A stretch of DNA of 64,000 nucleotides from Diplonema japonicum (Eukaryota; Euglenozoa; Diplonemea; Diplonemida; Diplonemidae). Below the pieces are notes generated by a model. It was given only the letters and a program-made list of their open reading frames with translations, was not told where the DNA came from and ran no database searches. The position numbers were made by a program, and so were the translations under genes. Positions 61,244-64,000 of the stretch are shown piece after piece (position 1 is the first letter of the stretch; each line of letters opens with the position of its first letter). Location of the stretch: the NCBI GenBank assembly GCA_964019335.1, contig OZ025695.1, positions 310,001 through 374,000 of the forward strand. The letters run 5' to 3'.

Positions 61244-61439
61244 TTTTTTTTTCTTCTTCTTTTTTTTATTGTTCCTTCCAGCGAGATTCCCTTCGGCGAA
61301 AAGAGAACAACAAAAAAAATTACTGTAAAAGAAAGAAGGGGGGGGGGTTGTAAAAACGTCGAGGCGTTTGTTATAAAAAAGGCGGGTGAATGGTAACATT
61401 CATGTTTATTTCTCCTCTTTTTTTTTTTTTTTTTTTTTT

Positions 61440-62873
61440 TCAAGTCAGCCCAAGAGCCGCACGGTCCCCGTGTTTTGCAACGCACTTTTGTATCCTGTCT
61501 AACACGATTTCGATCCTTTTCTGCAGGCCTCTCATCCTCACAGGCCCGACAACACTCGTAACGATGCCAGGAACACCCCTCTGCTGCAAGGCGTTGCGGA
61601 CACCTGTTTTCGAAAGCCGCAACAAGTTTCTAAAAGTAGTATTCGAGAAGAGACAAAACGAGGATTCCGGCAGAGCGAGAGGGCTGTTCGAGGGAATGGC
61701 GTGCGTGTACAGACTCTTCCCCTGATCGAGCATAACATAAGAAGAAACACCCACATGCGAAGGTGATTCACGGCGACAGGTAGGGTGTAAACAACCACCA
61801 GCAACATTCGTGTTTTTGTGATGGGAACGATCTGTGTTCGCGAGGATCGCATCAAGAATCGCCATGTCGCTTAAACTCTTGAGAATGTACCCCGCGCGAG
61901 GCCGTTCGGGAGGAGGGAAACCTTCATCGCCGTCGAACCATTTCACATACGACGTCGGAAACCACAAATCGGTTTCCATTTGCGGGAAAACATCACCCAT
62001 CCAAAGCTGAACGCTTGCTCCCAACTGCACCTTCCCTGTAATCCTATCAACGAAGATCCCTTTGTTCCTCAGAAGATGACGCGTCACTTCTAAACCGAAT
62101 CTTGTGTTGACCCCTTCAGCCTCGGCAACCCCAAGGCGGACCCAGCTAGTCGGAGGTATCAGATTTATTTCCAAAATCCTGTCTAAATGAAAAGCAACCA
62201 CCTCGCTGTACGGTTCTAAAGGAAAGTCTATTTGCGGGAATTTCAGAACGCCGTAGATACCTGTTTCGTTGCATTTTGCGAGGAGTTTAAACGTGCGACC
62301 GTTTCGTGAGCTTGTGTGGAGGTTCACAAGTGTTACAGAGTTGTTGACAAAGGAGCTTTGCAGGTATGCGATGCAAGCTTGGTCGGAGGTATGGGAGAAG
62401 ACCGTAGATGTTGGATCGCAATGGGTGCCTTTTACCGTTTTGAGGTCAGGGGTGCAGGGGCAGACTGTTTTTTGCGTTGGTTTTTGAGGGGCTTTGCATG
62501 TGTTTGTACTGTGTCGATACACAGTGCACAGTCCCTTCCCGTTCATGTTTGATTTGCCCTTTCCTTCGTCAGTTTTACAATGGTTGCATTTCAACACTTT
62601 CGTGTATGCCGCGCATAGGGACACCTCTGGAAAGCCCTCGTCCACACACTTGCTCAGTCTTGCGTTGCATATCTCGTTGCAGCTTCTTGTTCCTCCTTCC
62701 GTGCCGATACCTATGACTTTATTTGTTCCGTTTGTTACTGGGTTGTGGTAGGGGTTCTTCCATTTGCCATCAAGGTCTTGTCTCGGTCTTTTTAATATCA
62801 GTTTTGTTAGCGACGTCAAAAACAGCAGTACGGAAAGAAGCACGATGGCGTGCACTGCTGTATTCTGTCTCAT
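61440..62873 (-). CDS. Fam20/four-jointed-like secretory-pathway kinase
   Basis: A 477-residue type II membrane protein from the ATG at 62873; the frame upstream is only homopolymer-derived. Residues 8-30 are the signal anchor (AVHAIVLLSVLLFLTSLTKL). Residues about 60-150 are cysteine-rich. The C-terminal part has the hallmarks of Fam20C/FJX1-type kinases: YSEVVAFHLDRILEINLIPP, the catalytic segment LDAILANTDRSHHKN (340-354, D348) and the metal-binding LDQG (382-385). Such kinases phosphorylate secreted proteins or glycans in the Golgi. The substrate here is unknown. A short uORF overlaps the start codon. Confidence 0.75.
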   Translation of the reverse strand: MRQNTAVHAIVLLSVLLFLTSLTKLILKRPRQDLDGKWKNPYHNPVTNGTNKVIGIGTEGGTRSCNEICNARLSKCVDEGFPEVSLCAAYTKVLKCNHCKTDEGKGKSNMNGKGLCTVYRHSTNTCKAPQKPTQKTVCPCTPDLKTVKGTHCDPTSTVFSHTSDQACIAYLQSSFVNNSVTLVNLHTSSRNGRTFKLLAKCNETGIYGVLKFPQIDFPLEPYSEVVAFHLDRILEINLIPPTSWVRLGVAEAEGVNTRFGLEVTRHLLRNKGIFVDRITGKVQLGASVQLWMGDVFPQMETDLWFPTSYVKWFDGDEGFPPPERPRAGYILKSLSDMAILDAILANTDRSHHKNTNVAGGCLHPTCRRESPSHVGVSSYVMLDQGKSLYTHAIPSNSPLALPESSFCLFSNTTFRNLLRLSKTGVRNALQQRGVPGIVTSVVGPVRMRGLQKRIEIVLDRIQKCVAKHGDRAALGLT

Positions 62874-62884
62874 GTGCCCCCCAT
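62870..62884 (-). promoter_or_regulatory. four-codon uORF overlapping the kinase start
   Basis: ATG-GGG-GGC-ACA-TGA: its TGA overlaps the main ATG as ATGA. It is retained if the leader is joined at the CAG at 62887-62889, which lies after TTTCTCTGTTAAAGCATCTC. Translation might then depend on reinitiation or leaky scanning. Confidence 0.4.
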
Positions 62885-62928
62885 ACCTGAGAGATGCTTT
62901 AACAGAGAAATGAGAACGGCGAGGCAAA

Positions 62929-62969
<41 letters not shown>

Positions 62970-63232
62970 GAACAAAGCGGGAAAATAAAAAAAAAAGGAT
63001 TCGCACGTTTTTTTTTTTTTTTTTTTTTCCCCCCTTTGTTGTGTCGCTGTTTCGTTATTAAAGAGATTCCCGTTGTTTTTTTTTGGGGGGGGTGAATGAG
63101 AGAGCCACACAGAGAACGAGTGAACAAACACTGTTCTTTTTTTTTTTTTTTTTTCCTGCTCCCTTTTCCCCCACCCCTTACGTCTATTTTTCTTTTGAAC
63201 AATATTTAAAAAAAAAGTTTTTATTTATTTAT
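62885..63232. other. homopolymer-rich spacer
   Basis: No gene is seen. T-runs dominate at 62932-62968, 63009-63028 and 63137-63154. Confidence 0.6.
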
Positions 63233-63236
63233 TTAA
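63233..63236. mobile_element. possible piggyBac-type element end (TTAA followed by CCCC)
   Basis: TTAA followed by CCCCTAAACGCCCGG lies about 290 bp beyond the stop of the transposase remnant. piggyBac elements insert at TTAA and their ends begin with CCC or CCY, so this may be one terminus. The other end is outside the window. Confidence 0.3.
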
Positions 63237-63525
63237 CCCCTAAACGCCCGGAGCCTACCTACGGTACCCCCCCATTTTCGTTGTTGCTTTAAATACTCAA
63301 AAAAAGGGCAGCATGCAACCATAGGAAGGTGCAAGGAAAGGGTAAACGGTACTAAAATTTTCAATTCCAGGTGCCAGATTCAGATGAGAACACTTAACTA
63401 TGTGTGTAAGAGGGGGGTTGAAGGTGTACTTTTTATGTCCAATTTTGGGGGGTCCGTGGAGTTATGGCTGGGGTAAATAGGGCAGCATTCAGCCCTATTT
63501 GGTGCCCTGAACTCTAGGATTGAGG

Positions 63526-64000
63526 TCAGTCTGGAGACTTTTTGGGGCTGTGGGATGAAAAAAGCAACTTGCGAGTTTTTTTTCCAGCTGGGGTAGCATG
63601 CAAGGGTAAAAAACACGTTTTGCATAAGGGGGTTTTGCAACAGGGGCACCACGTTTGCACCTTCTTCCCGTACCAGGAACAGCATAGAGCACCCTCCTCA
63701 CCTTCGTTCCGTTCATCATGGTCTCGGAGGTGTGATTTAGGGTCAAATCGAGACGTTTTGGGCATTTCTGAGTGAGGGAATCCTCATTGCTAGCGTGTTT
63801 GCGCTTGGGGGTCGGTGACGGTGTTGTCGGGGGGTGTGTGCTATCGGTTTTTGGGGCATGGGTGAGAAGCTTGCCAACAAGTTCTTCTTTGAAGCTCGGG
63901 AAGCCATAATTTTTGCCACATTCCCTGCTCTTCTTCCAGATTATGGAGGGGTTGGCAACACAGCTTTCCAGGACCCAATAAAAAACGACCATGGTCCACT
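63526..64000 (-). pseudogene. piggyBac-like transposase, C-terminal part, frameshifted
   Basis: The frame entering from the right edge reads TMVVFYWVLESCVANPSIIW...FPSFKEELVGKLL, like the end of the DDE_Tnp_1_7 (piggyBac) catalytic domain. Near 63765 the family's cysteine-rich tail continues in another frame: CC-x8-WCPCC-x4-LCKTCF-x3-H, ending at a TGA (63526). One small indel or an unrecognised intron must separate the two parts. The upstream catalytic aspartates are outside the window. Confidence 0.55.

Noticed and set aside
62874-63131. N-terminal extension of the Fam20-like kinase
   Set aside because: It is made of lysine runs translated from poly-T/A tracts; the signal anchor begins at 62873.
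1-64000. CRISPR array, operon with ribosome-binding sites, or prophage
   Set aside because: Spliceosomal introns, secretory and flagellar eukaryotic proteins and the absence of spaced direct repeats or Shine-Dalgarno motifs exclude a prokaryotic reading.

Overview
The window is eukaryotic nuclear DNA, most likely from a flagellated protist. Cis-spliced GT-AG introns of 37-68 nt are present. Flagellar genes occur, including a CFAP91-type radial-spoke protein and an XRRA1-like leucine-rich protein. There are many secretory and Golgi proteins, and an enoyl-CoA isomerase ending in the peroxisomal/glycosomal signal A-K-L. All 23 supported genes lie on the minus strand across 64 kb, mostly as single long exons. 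Several have a pyrimidine-rich stretch and an AG shortly before the start codon. This is the layout of a polycistronic, trans-spliced gene array. Together with the few cis introns it best fits a euglenozoan, perhaps diplonemid-like; a dinoflagellate or perkinsid relative is not excluded. No spliced-leader gene, tRNA or rRNA was found, so the lineage is an inference.

Reading in gene order (high to low coordinates), the window holds: a piggyBac-like transposase remnant (63.2-64.0 kb); a Fam20/four-jointed-like secretory kinase; an F-box protein; IMP dehydrogenase (3 exons); a sphinganine C4-hydroxylase-like desaturase; a small basic protein; an ENTH/VHS-type protein with a long glutamine-rich region (3 exons); a TIR-bounded repeat; CFAP91; a coiled-coil protein; an XRRA1-like LRR protein; a type I surface protein; a Kelch plus GCC2/GCC3 membrane protein; a calmodulin-like protein; a C2 (ferlin-like) protein; repeats and a retroelement-like remnant; a lysine-rich protein; a four-TM protein; a carbohydrate sulfotransferase; a coiled-coil zinc-ribbon protein (5 exons); another coiled-coil protein; two tandem secreted flavin amine oxidases; repeats; an enoyl-CoA isomerase; an SK-type potassium channel; a foldback element; a type II membrane protein; a polytopic surface protein; an F-box/LRR protein; further repeats; and the start of a zinc-ribbon protein cut by the left edge.

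Intergenic DNA is dominated by homopolymers: runs of A or T often exceed 20 nt, and runs of C or G of 8-20 nt are common. These runs also occur inside introns. About ten genes have an A-run directly in front of the ATG. Several long open frames begin at non-ATG codons upstream of the real start; I placed starts at the first ATG that gives a signal peptide or domain start, usually just after such an A-run or a predicted splice acceptor.

The genes do not form one pathway. The themes are cell surface and secretion (polytopic protein, Kelch/GCC protein, type I protein, sulfotransferase, Fam20-like kinase, amine oxidases), calcium signalling (SK-type channel with a calmodulin-binding region, calmodulin-like protein, C2 protein), flagellum (CFAP91, XRRA1-like, coiled coils) and housekeeping metabolism (IMPDH, sphingolipid hydroxylase, enoyl-CoA isomerase). 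Mobile and repeated DNA is varied: a foldback element, a TIR element, small palindromic elements, an inverted pair of one repeat family, three retroelement-like fragments and a piggyBac remnant.
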